Positions 1-13,489 of a stretch of 64,000 nucleotides of DNA are shown here, one piece after another (within the stretch, counting starts at the first letter, position 1; each line of letters begins with the position of its first letter). The position numbers were made by a program, and so were the translations under genes. Origin of the DNA: Strix aluco (Eukaryota; Chordata; Aves; Strigiformes; Strigidae); contig NC_133932.1 in NCBI RefSeq assembly GCF_031877795.1, positions 21,144,180-21,208,179 on the forward strand. The letters run 5' to 3'. The notes beneath the pieces are model-generated. The model did not search any database, was not told the origin of the DNA, and saw only the letters and a list, made by a program, of their open reading frames with translations.

Positions 1-2348
1 GGGAAAAAAAAAAAATGAACCACAAAAAACCCCAAACCCAACCATCCTCGATATATGTAAGAGACAGATAAGTAAGATTTTTTTTGTTGCATGGAAATAG
101 CATATCAAGGTAAGATACTTAGGTATGCAAGATTACACCTTAGTTTCAGTCACTCTCAGCATCTTAATAAATACTTTGCTCCATTTAGTATGTGCATAAA
201 GTTCAGTACTTTGTGAAACCCTCTAAATGCCTAACTCTTCCTTACAGAAATCTGGTTTTAATTATTACCTTGATTGGTGATGATAAGATACTTTTGAGTT
301 GCAGACTACGTCTTTTATAGTCTTCACATCTGATTGCAAGGTTCTTCCTTGGTGAAAGAGCCAACACTTCATTTTAAAATAGTGCCATTACTTTGTACAA
401 GCTGATTTAGTTTTGCATCAGTAATCAAGTACAGTAGGACATCATATTTCTGTAGGGCATTCATGAAATCAAGGGTTATGCTTTTAAAAGCATTTGCTTG
501 CAAATATCGTATCTTTAAATGACTTTGCTCAAGGAGAAAAGGAAATCCAGGCTGGCAACAAAATAGGTAAATACCGTTAGCATTTTATCACAAGCTTCAA
601 GAACTCCTCAAGGCATCAGGTTCAGAAAAAAGAGCGAGAGATTATGGGGAGGATATTTATTATTACAAACCACAAAGTCAACAGGGACTGCTAAATGTTC
701 TTACAGTCATAATAGCCTATCTCATGTTAATTCTAGCCCGAAGCTCTGTGACTCTTTATGTGCAGAGATAATGGGGGGTAAAACTGTATTTTTAGTTTAG
801 CAGCAGATTCCTCCCAACCATGGAAAATAAATTAGAGAGCTTTGCAAACTAAAAATGATTTGGGCTTTGAAGGAATTCCCAGCAATAATATACAAGACTT
901 ATTACCCTGGGTAGTTAGAGGGTCCTGTATGTTTATGGCTGATAGTAGTCATTTTGGTTGAATATTGCCTCTGTAACTTGTTTTGAAATAATTTGCCTGT
1001 AACGCAAATCCGTTGATCCTAAAGAAAAGACCTTTTTGGTAATGTTCTTATTGTTTGTACTTCCTGTGTATATCTTAGATAAAATTTAGTGTATGTTGCC
1101 CAGGCAAAATGCCGTGTTAATGATAAAGTTGTTATATTTAACTTAGCTGGAATTCACTACACATCAAGATGTAACACATTAAGATCTGTGTTAAACAGGT
1201 TCAGATTTGAGAACGTGTACATTTTTTTTCAAGTAAAAGGCACTACAAGTAGTTGTTCTAAAGTAATGCATTACTAACCTAGGAAATTCAGTTTAAGGTT
1301 ATTACTGTTCATTATTTGGTTTACATTATCTAGGAACATGGCTGCTTTGTGTTAGGAATACTATAAATGGGGAAAAAAAAAAAAAAAAAGGCACTCTACC
1401 CCCCAGAGAACCTGTTGTCCCAATATAGTAAGAAATAATACGTGGATGTCAGCAGACTGGACAACACAAAGAAACCAGAAGTTTCCTTATGTAGCCTCAC
1501 ATGCTGTCTGTGCATGGGTGTCAAGGTAAAAAGATGTTAAACATTTGAAAAAAGACCTTTGTGCCAGTTTGTGAAGAAGTCCTTCCAACAGTGATGAGTA
1601 GGTAAGGAGAAGACAAAAAGATATTTGTCAGAAGCAAAATTAATAACAGGTTGCTAAAAGCTAGAGATAGTGAGAACTGAAGGAAGGAGTCAGTGTGGAC
1701 TGTGAATGTGTGGTGGTATGGAGGAGGTACGGAGATCGGGATAGGCCAAGGAAGGCCTTGTGGTGAATAACCAGAGGAACCACATCAAAGGGTGCAACAA
1801 AAATAGCAGCGTAATCAAAGCAATGATCAAAGAAGATGGCTTTTTGCAAAACATTTTGAAGGAGCTGGGTTGGATTCATCAGGGACATGATGAAAGGTGT
1901 TGTACTCATATTGCTGCACAGTAATGAGTATTTGGACTAAACCCCCAGCTTTGTGCCTCAGTTAGGAAGGCTAATCTAGCAGAACTGCTCTGCAAGAGGG
2001 ACTGATAAGATTTTTATACAGCTAAAACAATGTGGCTCTGGAGATGATGCTCAGCTGACCACCCTAAATAATGGAGGTGAAGGTGGTGGTGATTGAGTTG
2101 ATTAGGAAAGGGAGAAGGTTGGAAGCACTGCCCTGTGGAGCTGAGTATCTGTAAGGTAATGGTAGGCAAAGAGACTGGTATTTCCATTCAGGTTCTTCAA
2201 AAATAAGTCTGGAGTAAAGAAGGAGAGCTATAAGTTATTCTGATAAGTGGGATAGTGGAGGTTTTGTACTAATGAATGAGAGTCTTTAGAAACAGAATAG
2301 AGAATAAGGAAACCAAGGACAGGGCCTTATAAAAATGAAAGAGTGCAT
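1..2348. other. Non-coding flank, no gene seen
   Basis: No open frame here looks like a protein and no RNA gene was recognised. The stretch holds a 17-base A run at 1373-1389. The part from about 1580 to 2340 is unusually purine-rich on the + strand (many GGA/GAA/GTG words) compared with the AT-rich DNA on either side. That could be an old repeat too decayed for me to name, or simply local composition. Confidence 0.5.
1373..1389. repeat. A17 homopolymer
   Basis: Uninterrupted run of 17 A between GGGG and GGC. No LINE body was recognised directly upstream, so it is called a simple repeat and not a retroposon tail. Confidence 0.9.
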
Positions 2349-2462
2349 CCTTTCGACATAGAGCTTAGGGATCTGGTGTAGTGGGAACTGTCAATGTTAG
2401 GTTAATGGTTGGACTGGATGATCTTCAAGGTCTTTTCCAACCTAGACAATTCTATGATCCTT
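2349..2462 (+). mobile_element. CR1 LINE, 3'-terminal fragment
   Basis: The segment ends with the characteristic CR1 3' tail: a GGTTGGACTGGATGATCTTC block, then AAGGTCTTTTCCAACCT, then a short ATTCTATGAT-type terminus. CR1 elements end in copies of an 8-bp ATTCTRTG-like unit and not in poly-A, which fits. Only the 3' untranslated end is present, as in most 5'-truncated CR1 copies. Its last 100 bases closely match the end of the copy at 41.7-41.8 kb, including a shared GAACTGTCAATGTTAGGTTA block, so both belong to the same or neighbouring subfamilies. Confidence 0.9.
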
Positions 2463-5415
2463 AATTGCATTTAATAAATAATGCAATTATTTATTAGATT
2501 TTTTAGCATTTTTGTAATTATTTTTTATGGAAGGGATTTTTTTTTTAAAGTTTGGTAAAGTGGAAGTACTTCAATATTAATTTTATTCTAATTAAAGTGC
2601 ATGATATTCTTTATCCCTTAAGAAGGTAAGAATTTTTTTTAGTTCTGATGATTTTGCAATACTTTAAAACATTTTTTTCAGTCTTTTAATAACTGTGGTA
2701 AGAAGCAAATATTAATTTAGAGGAGTTATGATATTCTTGCATCCACGTGAAGACAAAATAATTTTAATATTTTTAGAATAGTTAATGTTTAAGTATAAAA
2801 GGAATACAAAAATATTTCTTAATACTGGAAATATCAAATCATTTTAGTCTTTTTGTTAATGATTTATATTTTCACTGGGGTTCAGAATGCTGGTTGCTTA
2901 CACTGTCCATTGAGAATAGCTATAGCTACCTAATGGTCCAATCCAACTAAAAATATGTTCAGTTCCTGTATCACAAAAGTGTATATAAAACTCAAAGTCA
3001 CTGGAATCTGCTCCCAAAGCATGTACTGCCAGAAAGCCAGGTATATTTTGTATTGCATTGGACCCTAAAGTGTTATAAAAAATGGCATACCCCTTTTTTC
3101 ATAGCTTTATGACCAGCAAGACAGCATCAAGCAGTTTATTGCAGACCTTGTTTATGCCTTGCAAGAGTGCAGCGTAGTAGACCCTTGTGCATGCTTTGTT
3201 TTCAGCACCAACTCTGGAAGCAATTTTGAATCTCATTTGATTTTAGTTGAATCTGTGTTCTCTTTGTTATCTGTGTGTGAATCAGTATTGAAAAAACTAG
3301 ACCAAAGTTGTTTTCACTGTTAAAAATGCATTCCATTTATTTTCAATTAATTCTAACTATATTTTTACATCATGTTTAACAATTTCTTTCTTAACCCTTT
3401 AATGCCATCGTCACTTTATACATCTAGGGTAAAGCATGTGCCATTTACAGGAAGGAGTGCAGGGGGGAGCTCAGCCACATGTAAATGAGGATTCAATTCC
3501 ACAAAGGCAAGAAAGACATTTGGCCACATTAATTTCAGTGAGAATTCATATGGATAATCCCTTTATAAGTTAATTGGGATGTTTCATTGGTAAATGAGGT
3601 AGTGTTCTGGGAGACTCAGCTGTTGCTGACGGAAGCGATGTTGAGCAGCCTCTCCTTTGCTCATACAGCATCAAGTCTCCTAAGATGAGCCTTTGGATCT
3701 CACTAGATCCTTACTCAGGGGACTTGTCTGGCTTAACCTTTAAATTGTACCTGAAAAAAAGGTGTCTCTGTGGTGGCTCTTTTTTTCTTAACTTCTAAAA
3801 GTTGTTGAAGTGACTAACATAGCAACTGTTTGCTTGTAAAATAGTATCATTAACTTACTCCTTGATTCTGATATGGCTATAGTTGCCAAAGGTGTGGCAA
3901 TTATGGAGCTTGGTGCAACATTAGAGAGAGAGCATGAATCACAGGTGGTTTTGATGTCCCAGTTCAGCAAAGTTCTTCTAAACCTGTAGGCAAGTGCTTG
4001 ATCCTTCTTTCAACAGAAAAGTCCTTTTATCAGGACTTGCTCCAGTTTTGAAAATGAATCAGAGATATGGCTATTCTGCTGAGAAGGAAGACTTGGTGGA
4101 TACCGCTGGCTTTCCTGGTTTGTATAGTGTGCAGCAAACTGTAGCGTGTTGAAATCTTGCTCTGTGGGAATGAAACTCAGGTGTGTTTTTCTCTCTGCTG
4201 CCCAGGAGAGCTAAGTCCCTCCAAGTAGGAGGGGATCCTGTGGTTGGGGGAAGTACAGCTGGCTAGGAAGTTAGGGAAGAACAGCTCTGTGTCATGTGCC
4301 TTTTTTGCAATAACCGTTTCCAATTGTAAATGCTCCTGGGAATTACAGATATTTTGGTTTTAGGAAGAGTCCCTGTACAACAGTTATTTAACATGATGGT
4401 GGCAGAATTTTGAAATGGGTTGTTCTGTTCGGAGTTCTGCTGACTACATCGCTTAATAAATGAGGTATTTTGTTATTAAGTGCCTGATCAGAACTACTGA
4501 AATTTGTGATGTTAGCCAAATCCACCAATTTGCAATTTAGCTCTCACTGTTCTTGTGTTCATTGTTGCCATTCATGTTCATGGAATGCCTTAATAAAGGG
4601 AGTAGAAAGAGGATTATCATGCACTTTCCCCTTGTACAGAAATAGATGATACAAGCACACCAATTTTGTCTCACTTATAAATAGCTTCTGGAAATGGTGG
4701 TCTGTGAGGGAATAGGGCTGATTGACTCATTTGTGAATAATTTAGCCTGAAAAATTAGCATTTTTGTGTGTGTGTTATCCATGGAGAACTGAATTTACAT
4801 TCATCTATTTGTTATTCATAATCTTGCATTTAATAGTTTATGAATTGCTGTCTGAATTTTTTTTGAGACATGCTTAATTCACTGCTTTGTTACATGTGAT
4901 GTGTGATGGTCCTCTTGACAGTTTCTAGGTCCTCACTGGAGAACTGAAAGTTTTAGCTGAAGAAAAATTACAGCCTTTCATGGTTCTTTGTCGTCACATG
5001 AGAAGATGACTCTCCTCTATGAAGAGGACTCATGGGCCAGCATTTTTTTAGGAAATGGATGTGGTCGAGGGGGGCAGCTGTTCAGACTTGCAGTGGTTGT
5101 GAAGTCTGTTTCACAGTGACTTTTTAATTCAAGTTTGTGCAAGACCTTGTAATTTGTCTGTCTTAGCAGAGCAAATTCCTCTTTTGTGAGAAGGCACAGT
5201 AGTACAGCGTCAGTGTGGGACTTGGAAACGGGATGTCCATAGCTACAGCTCCCAAGCATGAAGCAGTACATATGAGATGATGGAGAGCCGCTGAGTAAGG
5301 TAGTGCAAGTGCCAGAAACAGAGTGTGTGCATTAGCATGGTATTCTATCTATAAAAAAAATATATATATATGTCAGGCTTCTAGTTCAGGAATTTTTTGG
5401 GTACCTCTACTGAAT

Positions 5416-5490
5416 TGTGTTTTGTGTGTGTATGTGTGCTTACATGTGTGTATGTCCATTGTATATATACACACATGTGATGTATATGTG
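5416..5490. repeat. TG/TA-rich low-complexity patch
   Basis: Imperfect alternating purine-pyrimidine DNA: GTGTGTGTATGTGTG, then TACATGTGTGTATG, then GTATATATACACACATG. The second part is self-complementary (ATATATAC.. with ..ACACATG), so it could form a short hairpin. It is a degenerate microsatellite. Confidence 0.7.
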
Positions 5491-8400
5491 CCTCAGTTTC
5501 TCTTTCTTACTCACTTCTGCTCTCTGTGCGAGTGGCCTTGCACAGGTCTGTTTCTCAACAGTAAATAGGAACAGCAATCATTTCCCACATCCTTCTCAGG
5601 ATTGTTGTATTTTATTAGTCCGTATTTCTGAGGTGGTGTGAGCATGCTGACCATTTGTATGGAAAAACTAATAGTGCTGGATTGCCAGGGTGCACTAATG
5701 AGTGCCAGGAGGAATTAATGTTATAATCACAGAAGCAAATATAAAGTCACTGAATGTTAGTTTTATGCATGGTTACAATCGATGTCAAAACTATAAGATG
5801 TTGTATAATCAAATAATTTATTAGGCACAGCTGGTTAACTGCTTACAGCAAAACAACCTGTAGCTTAATTGCTCCTTCTACTGCACTGGTTTTATGTATG
5901 GTCTTTCTGGCCCCAATACCCAAAGTAGAAAACCCTGCCTTGGGCTTCTTGAGAGTTTTGCAAGAAACAGTGGGTCATAACTCATCCATGTCAAATTAAT
6001 GTTGTTGTCATGGGACATTGATGGCATAATGAAGGAAGAATAAGGGCATTAAGGAGAGTTAGTCCTTCAGTAGGACTTCCCTTCTGATTTCATTGATATG
6101 CTAAATAGAATCATATCTTCTTTTTTTTTTCCCCTAACAAATAATGATAATGTCTTTCAACAATTATTTTGAGGAAGAAATATGAACCTTGTTGGTTTTA
6201 AGTGTTAATAATTTTCTTTGTTTACATTCAAAATTGAATTGTTTTGTACGCTGAGGAACACAATAAGGTAAGTTGCCATATGCTATCAATCGTAAAATGT
6301 CTTTTCCTCTAAGGTAGTTTTTGACGAGTTCAACTCTTTTACTCTATAAAGTACAAAGTTAAATGCCCTGCCCCGCCCCATGGCAGTTCACTATTCTCAT
6401 TTTATTTTCAGGATATATAGCCGGGTAGCTGAAGGGTACTGATTCTTAGTTACTTGCGTGCTTGGGGGTCGATTTGAACAAAACCAAGAAGGTTTCTGTG
6501 GGACATTAATTGTAAATGAGAGAAATTGAGAAACAGTGCTTCATTTAATCATTGACGCTCTTTACATGAAGTGTTGGATTTTCAAAATAATCGCCTTCAT
6601 TTAGGGGCATGAGCCTATTGGGAGAACAGGTGATTTTCAGTCACATAAGACTTGTCTGTGTTCAAGTTGTTCATTTACTGTATCAACACAAATAGCTGTT
6701 CGGTTCCATGGTATAATGGTACATATTTGCTTATTCCTGTTTTGAAGAGAAAACAGGCTCTTTTTGCTGCTTTAATTATGTTGGTGTTAGAAGATAATAT
6801 CAGTTTAACTTTAGCCTTTACTATTAAATACTTCAGATTTTGTTAATAGCTCTGGTGCTAGATACTGTTGAAAATGTATTCATATGTTTTCATACTTTCT
6901 GTCTTCATGTTTAGAAGCAGTGATTTATTGAATAAGTAAATACATGGGGGTAGAAATAGTGTATCTACTTTTCATTGCTGTTTTACTTTTTATTTATACA
7001 GTGCTCAGTCGAATGAACCCATACTAAATCAGTGGGATTGCAAGGTCCTACTGCTTTATGAATAAATACACAAATTGGCATAAGAATTTCTCTTGCTACT
7101 GAAAATTGGCATTAGGCAAGAGCAGTTCTCTGCCTTTCTTGCCTATACTGTATTCTCTACCCGTCCCTGCATGTCTTCTGTAGGCATTTTAACTATGTGG
7201 AAGTCTGCACTCTCAGTGCAGACCATTTAGCAACTTCTTCTTGTGTGTCCTTCAGCTAGCCTGTGCGTCATGGCAGGTGCTCCAGTGTAATTTTTAAGTC
7301 ACATCAGTCATCACTGTCGTCTTCTATCTGTAGATCTAAAGGCAGAAAGCTGTGCATTCTACTGTATCTCAGCACTTATGCAAGAAACCCCCTGACATTC
7401 CATTTCATACCTACTGCTCTGACAGAGATGTCTACCTTGGCAGAACTTGGCTGTCTCCTTGAACATTTGGTGAGTTCCTAGTTTTCACATATGTATTTGA
7501 AGGAAAGGAAAAATAAGTTGAAAATCCAGTTTTCCGTTTGTGGTTTTGGCCATCAGATCTTGCTTGAACTGTTCAATGTGGCTAATGTGCTTTGTTTGTG
7601 ATATATTTTTATCAGCTAATTTCTTCCAAGATAAGTAACCAGATTCACTTCGTTCATTCCTGGCAGGTTTGTTTATTTTAATCAAGCGTGATGGGAAACT
7701 GGAAAAAAAAAAAAATCTTTCCATTCACTTGCATGGTAAGTGTTATTGGAGTGATTTTGTCACAAAAAACCTAGATATTCTTATGTAAGTTTCCAATTTG
7801 TTCTACAGAGCCCTCAGCAAACAAATTTAAGGCCTGTTTCTAGCAGGTCCATGAAATGCTAGAAAAATAAGCTCTGCAGTGGGCTTAAATTGGTTTTGCA
7901 GGTATTCAGCACTTAAATGATAAAATTCTTAAGGTGGCATCCAAACAAAAAATGGTTGTAAGCTAGTGTTATAGGGTGGTGATGCGCACACAAAAGGCTG
8001 TATGCATATGATTTATCTGTATATTTTGTGCAGCTAACTGAATGGCAACATCAAGCAGGAAACATTTTCCTTCATACCATTCTTTAACCTTGCACCTTTC
8101 TCAGTTGGAGACTGAGTTTCCCAGTTTTTCTAAGTTCTTTACCAAGTGTACAGATTTCTAAAAAGATAGAGCCATAAATTTTTCAAAACATTTGGTCGTT
8201 ATTCCTGTTCCTATTTGCTAAAAAGGTAGATTGTTTATAGAGTGCTAAACTCAGGGTGCCACCAATGCCACTCAACAAAACCTCATTAAAAATCACATGA
8301 AAGGGGGAATCGAGCCTGTTCACTGTATACATCAATCCGCTATATGCTGGGAGGAGAGACAAGGCTAACAAATACTATAACCAGTCCTGAACAGCAATCT

Positions 8401-11400
8401 CTGTGCTTAATGACGTTTAAAGCTACATTAGAGAAAACCCAGGGATGTAAACAAGAGCTAAAGGGAGCAAATCTGCTGTGGAGAGAGGATGGGGCCACAT
8501 GATCCTTCCCCTCCCTGGCACTGTTGGTACACCCATTCATACTATATATTCAGTGAGCTAACATTTGCATTACAAATGCTTGTACTGGGTTTAGAAAAGA
8601 GCTAACAGATTGTCATTGCCCAGAGCACTGGCATTACAATGATTGCTCCAATATAACATGGCTGTTAAACTTTTTGTTAACCCTTGTGCTACCTTCACCC
8701 AGCTTGAAATAGTCATTTGCCTTCCTAGATAAATGCATGTTTTAATGCCCACGGAGATCTGGACAAATCAGTTATCTGTTTTAATCACTAGCATCTAAGG
8801 TAGTGCATGTTTCAAGATGTATGAATCTTCTAAAGTGCTGGAATAATAGATGATGCACAGCTCACTCCTCAGAGCACTGCCCGGATTGCACTCTTGGCTG
8901 GTGGGAAGATGAAGTATTATGCAAGGCCCTTCACACATTCTGTTTTTCTTGTATTCTCTACAGTTTTCTGGCAGCTGTAGGCAATAAAATTAACACTCTT
9001 TTATCATTTATGCCATTGTTACAGTGCTGTCATTCAGTTTAATTTCAGTTGTCCTAATTTGGATTGGTGGAAGTTGTAAGAGAATCTTGTCCTCTGGTTA
9101 TTTGGTGAATCCTTTGTAAATGAGTACATCTGGAAAATTGTGAGGGTTTGCTTTGTGAATATTTTTAAAAATTCTTCTGTAGATGAAAAAAAACTCCTAG
9201 ATTTCATTTGTCTGGAAGTTCCACAGCTAATTGAAAAAACAGTGAATCTCACAATTTTTGAACTTGGCTTTTTGGATCTAGGCTTTCATATCAGTTATCA
9301 GTACCCCCAAAGGGCGTTAACATTGGGATAATAATGGGAATCTCTTGCAGGAGAAAATGGAGGGTTCTTGGCACTCTCTTGCTAAATATAGTCACAAAAA
9401 CTATTTGTATGACATTTGAGTTTTATTGTATTCTTGTCTGCTTATTCTTACTTGCTCACAGCCATCTATTTTTTTCCAGTCAATGCTTCAAAGCTTTTTA
9501 CTGGGTAATTCTTCGGGTGTTTTCTATCCCACTAAAGAGAAACAGATCTGTGTAGACATCTATCAGCCCCAAGTGTGGTTATAACAGTTATTAATCATCT
9601 CGGCAACGCATAGCTGACAAATGCTAAAATGTTCCTGTTCATATTAGTGCAAAAAGTGTGTATCTGAAGGAATGCTCTCACTACAGTAAAATAAAACCAA
9701 GCAGTAGTCTACTCTAGGAGTACATTAAGGATAACTAAATCAGCTTATGTGTTGGCAAAGGAATTTCCATTTAAGTGTTAGTGAATCCACTTCTATCGGT
9801 AATAGAGTGCATCAGTGGGAAAAGGTAGTGATCTTAATGACAGCCTGCAAACCTAACGAAAGTATTTAAACTTTGTTGCTTAAAAACAGCTCCTCAGAGT
9901 CTCATACTGAAACAACCAACCGACTAGTATTAACACGCTTGCATTCAAATTAAATTCCCCTTTTTTTTGCCTTTTAACAAGGTCAATTCACATCTCTTTT
10001 TCAGGAAACAGCCTGAAGTCTGGTCTGTGCCAGGACAATGTGCTAGCATTTTAAATTTTAACAGAACTTCAATTTGCTTAAAGTAAAAAATGCTGATAAA
10101 CAGATAAATCTCTTGTGCTTTTAGAAACTCCATCTCATGATTGTCCCTGAATTATTAGTCATATTGCAGAAATGTCCATGTTCAGGCAAATATATTTTCT
10201 TCTGATTCAATATCCCTTAGGAGGTGGAAGACCATTTCTTTCAATATTGCTTCAATTCAAGTACCAACTGTCATATTTTCTTTGACTCAAACATGTCATA
10301 GGATGGTTTTACTGGTGGCTTCAGCTCAAAAACATGTGGGAAGGTCACACCTCTTAAACTTCCTAGTTCCTTTGCTTTTGTCTTTAGGTCAGAAAGATGT
10401 AAGAACATCTTTAGAGTTTTACCTCACCTGAGACATTAACTTGGCTCCAGAAAAGTTTTAATATGATGAATTAAAAAAACCCAAATGCAACAAGCCAAAC
10501 CCAACTCCTCTTTTGCTATATTCATTCAATAAAATAAACCAAACATTTTATATTTGAACAAATATTGGTCTTTAAACTTAAGTAGTTTTAAATTTAACCA
10601 GTTAATCAGTGTTTTGTATTTTAATGTCATTTTCCATTTACAACTGATTATATTACCAAAAAAACCTTCTCATTATCATACAAAATATCCTTGATGTTGA
10701 TATAAGTTGCATCAAGCAGTTATATGACAGCTTGCAACTAGATGTAAATTTTCTTAAACAGTTATCTGAAAGAAGAGTATATCACTTAAGCATTTAGAAC
10801 AACAAAAATGTATACTTTGAAGTAGAGACATAGAAGTAACCAATATTATCTGGAAAGTATTGCCCTTATAAAGGCTCTGTATGGCATTTGAAGAATGAGA
10901 ACTTCAGAAAATTTGCAAAATAAAACTATTTTAATGCAGTTATATGAATCTAAAATAAAGTTTCTCCTTGCCATAAAGAAAGGCACAAGGTCCAGTGTTA
11001 TGACTGGGTAACACATCCAAATTAATTCCTTATTTTATCCAGATATCCTCTACAGAGTGTATTGTCACAATGAGGAAGCTGAATGTAGGAAAAAAAAACC
11101 CATAGGTAATCTAAGCAATCTTTTCCAGGATAAAAATATCTCAGATAGACTGGTGTCTTGTATAAAGGAGCCTCATTAACTTTTTCGAGAAGATGATATT
11201 TTGTGGGGGCTGGTTTTTGGCTCTTGGTGTTACAGTCTACCATCATTAATTAAAATATGACTTGCACTTAAATTCTTCTATAAATATTCTATGTAGAGCA
11301 CAAAAGTGTTTGACATGTATGTTTCAAAACGCTGTGTGAAAGAGGGTAAAATGGCATGGTCAAGAAATAGCATCATAAACCTGCATTCCGGAATTTGTGC

Positions 11401-13461
11401 AAACATCCTAAGAAATAATAAATAGGATTTTGTTGTTGAGGGATGGTCATTGTATCTTTTTTTTTATCTGTGAGATAAACGAGCTGTTTCTGCAATTATC
11501 TTGACTATTTCATCAACCTAAAACAACCTATCATTCTGAATATTAAGAATGGGTTTTGGCTGAAAGAAAAGGGCAGATTTGTGATTATCTAAATTGTGAA
11601 GAGGCATAATATTTTATTAGCAGTCTTGGCAGCAGTACTCATGTACACATGCTGTAGCACAATCTATGGTATTTGTTATGGTAAAATCTAATTAAAATCT
11701 AAACTAAGCTGATGGCATTCAGACTGCCATTGGAGAGACAGGATCACATTCTATGGGTCTCTTTTTATATATGTGTGCATTTGCCATTTTGTTCATCTGT
11801 AGCCAAGCAGCTTCTGTCTGAGCTCAAAAATGTTTTAGTCTGCAGTTATTTTGTGTGCTGTTGTCAGAAAGAAAATACACAGCCTGTTATTTGCCACACT
11901 TTCGCGTGATCATTGGTAACTTCTCTGATCCTTGATAACTTCTCTGGACAGGCATTTTCAGCTATCAAATATCAGAGCCCTGTTTTGGTCTGCAATTTTA
12001 AGCAACACCATTGTAATGAAGATTTAGATGTACAAAATGGTTTTATGTGAGTTTGTTAGATAATGGCTAAGTCAAAATAGTTTACCACCCGCTGTCGCTG
12101 TTGCTCTTCCAGTTCACTGAGGGTGGCAGTAGTAAATCTTGTGTTTCATTTTTTTGTATGAAGAATGACAGCTCGATACAATGTTTTACTGTACGCCGTG
12201 TCAGTCTGGCATATAAATGTGCTCCTCTTCTTGATGTGCACCAAAGGCTTGAGACAGGATTACAGAAGCTGAATAAAGAGCAATATGTGCCATGGCTTGC
12301 TTTTAATGATGAATGCAGCTTAGGTTAACTGTCAGTAGGGTTTAGAGAAAACTATCTTTTAAGTTGGGGCTGTGCTACATACCTAGTGAGCCAGTTGCTC
12401 TTCTGAAAATTAACGGTTATTCTATGCAAGTTTCTACATTGCCATTTTACCAGATTCAACTCCTACTGTTTGAGCTGGATATGATCAGCAAGTTATCCAT
12501 TTCCTTCCCTGTTTTCTATAATATTTGTTTTGGAAAACATACCAGTAATGGTGGAAGGTTTGTTTCTTTGTGATGTTTATTCCTTCTCTTTGGTACTTAG
12601 CCAGGGAAGACTAATCCAAATATATCAGCTGGTGAATTCCAAATGGTAAGTGAAAGCAAACTGTGTGGCAAAAGCAGTGAATCTGCAAAAGATTGATTGC
12701 TCCATCATTTTATGTAGGTGTGTAAGGGACTTTTTTTTAAAAAAAATTCAAAATTTTTTGTATGAGTGAAATTTAAAAGGAAAAAAAATGCCTCTTAAAA
12801 TTTCCAGGATTCTTAGTCCTATAAAATACTGCGATAGTATCTGTAACGTCATTTGACTCTTGTATCCCTGGTTTCAGTATATGCAGAGAAGTAAGAAAAG
12901 ATAAAGTATTTCTGTAGTTGGTGACCAAGTGTCCTGTAGACACTGCAAAAATGAATATTGAGTAAAGATTTAAAACAGTCTTACACCACAATCTAAGAGA
13001 AAATTTGTAAGAAATACTGAAACAATACAGGCATCTCTTATACTACTGATTTTTTTTGACTGCTGTGGTCATTTGTCTCCACCTCAGGGAAGTTTTCACA
13101 CTACAAAATTGTTAAAGCGCTTTCATTCAGAGGGGGTTTGTATTTATGTTTTAATGTTTTCCTGTGTAACGGAAGAACAAAGGTTTCTTCTGTAATAATT
13201 AGCACATAGAGTAGAATGATTTGGAGCAGACGTGAAGTCTAATGGAGTTTAATGAAATTATGGTGTAGCCTGAAATTTCTTTCCAATAGAAACTTCTTAT
13301 GAAATACAGTGAAGCGATCTCCTGGTGTCCCTCAGGAGCATCTCCATCCCTCTGGAAGTATATGAGTTTTTTGCATCTATTAAGGTGATTGGCAGCATTT
13401 TCAATACATTTTCCAATTATCTCTGCAAGCACTTTGGAAAAGTCAATTGCCTAAAGCTCTT

Positions 13462-13489
13462 CACCCCCCCACCACCCCCACCCCCACAG
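13462..13489. repeat. C-rich low-complexity tract
   Basis: Runs of C broken by single A (CCCCCCC A CC A CCCCC A CCCCC), giving a G-rich complementary strand. Four G runs on the minus strand satisfy a loose quadruplex pattern. Confidence 0.8.

Noticed and set aside
1580-2340. Purine-rich block considered as an LTR or DNA-transposon remnant
   Set aside because: No terminal motif, primer-binding site, polyadenylation layout or protein similarity was seen.
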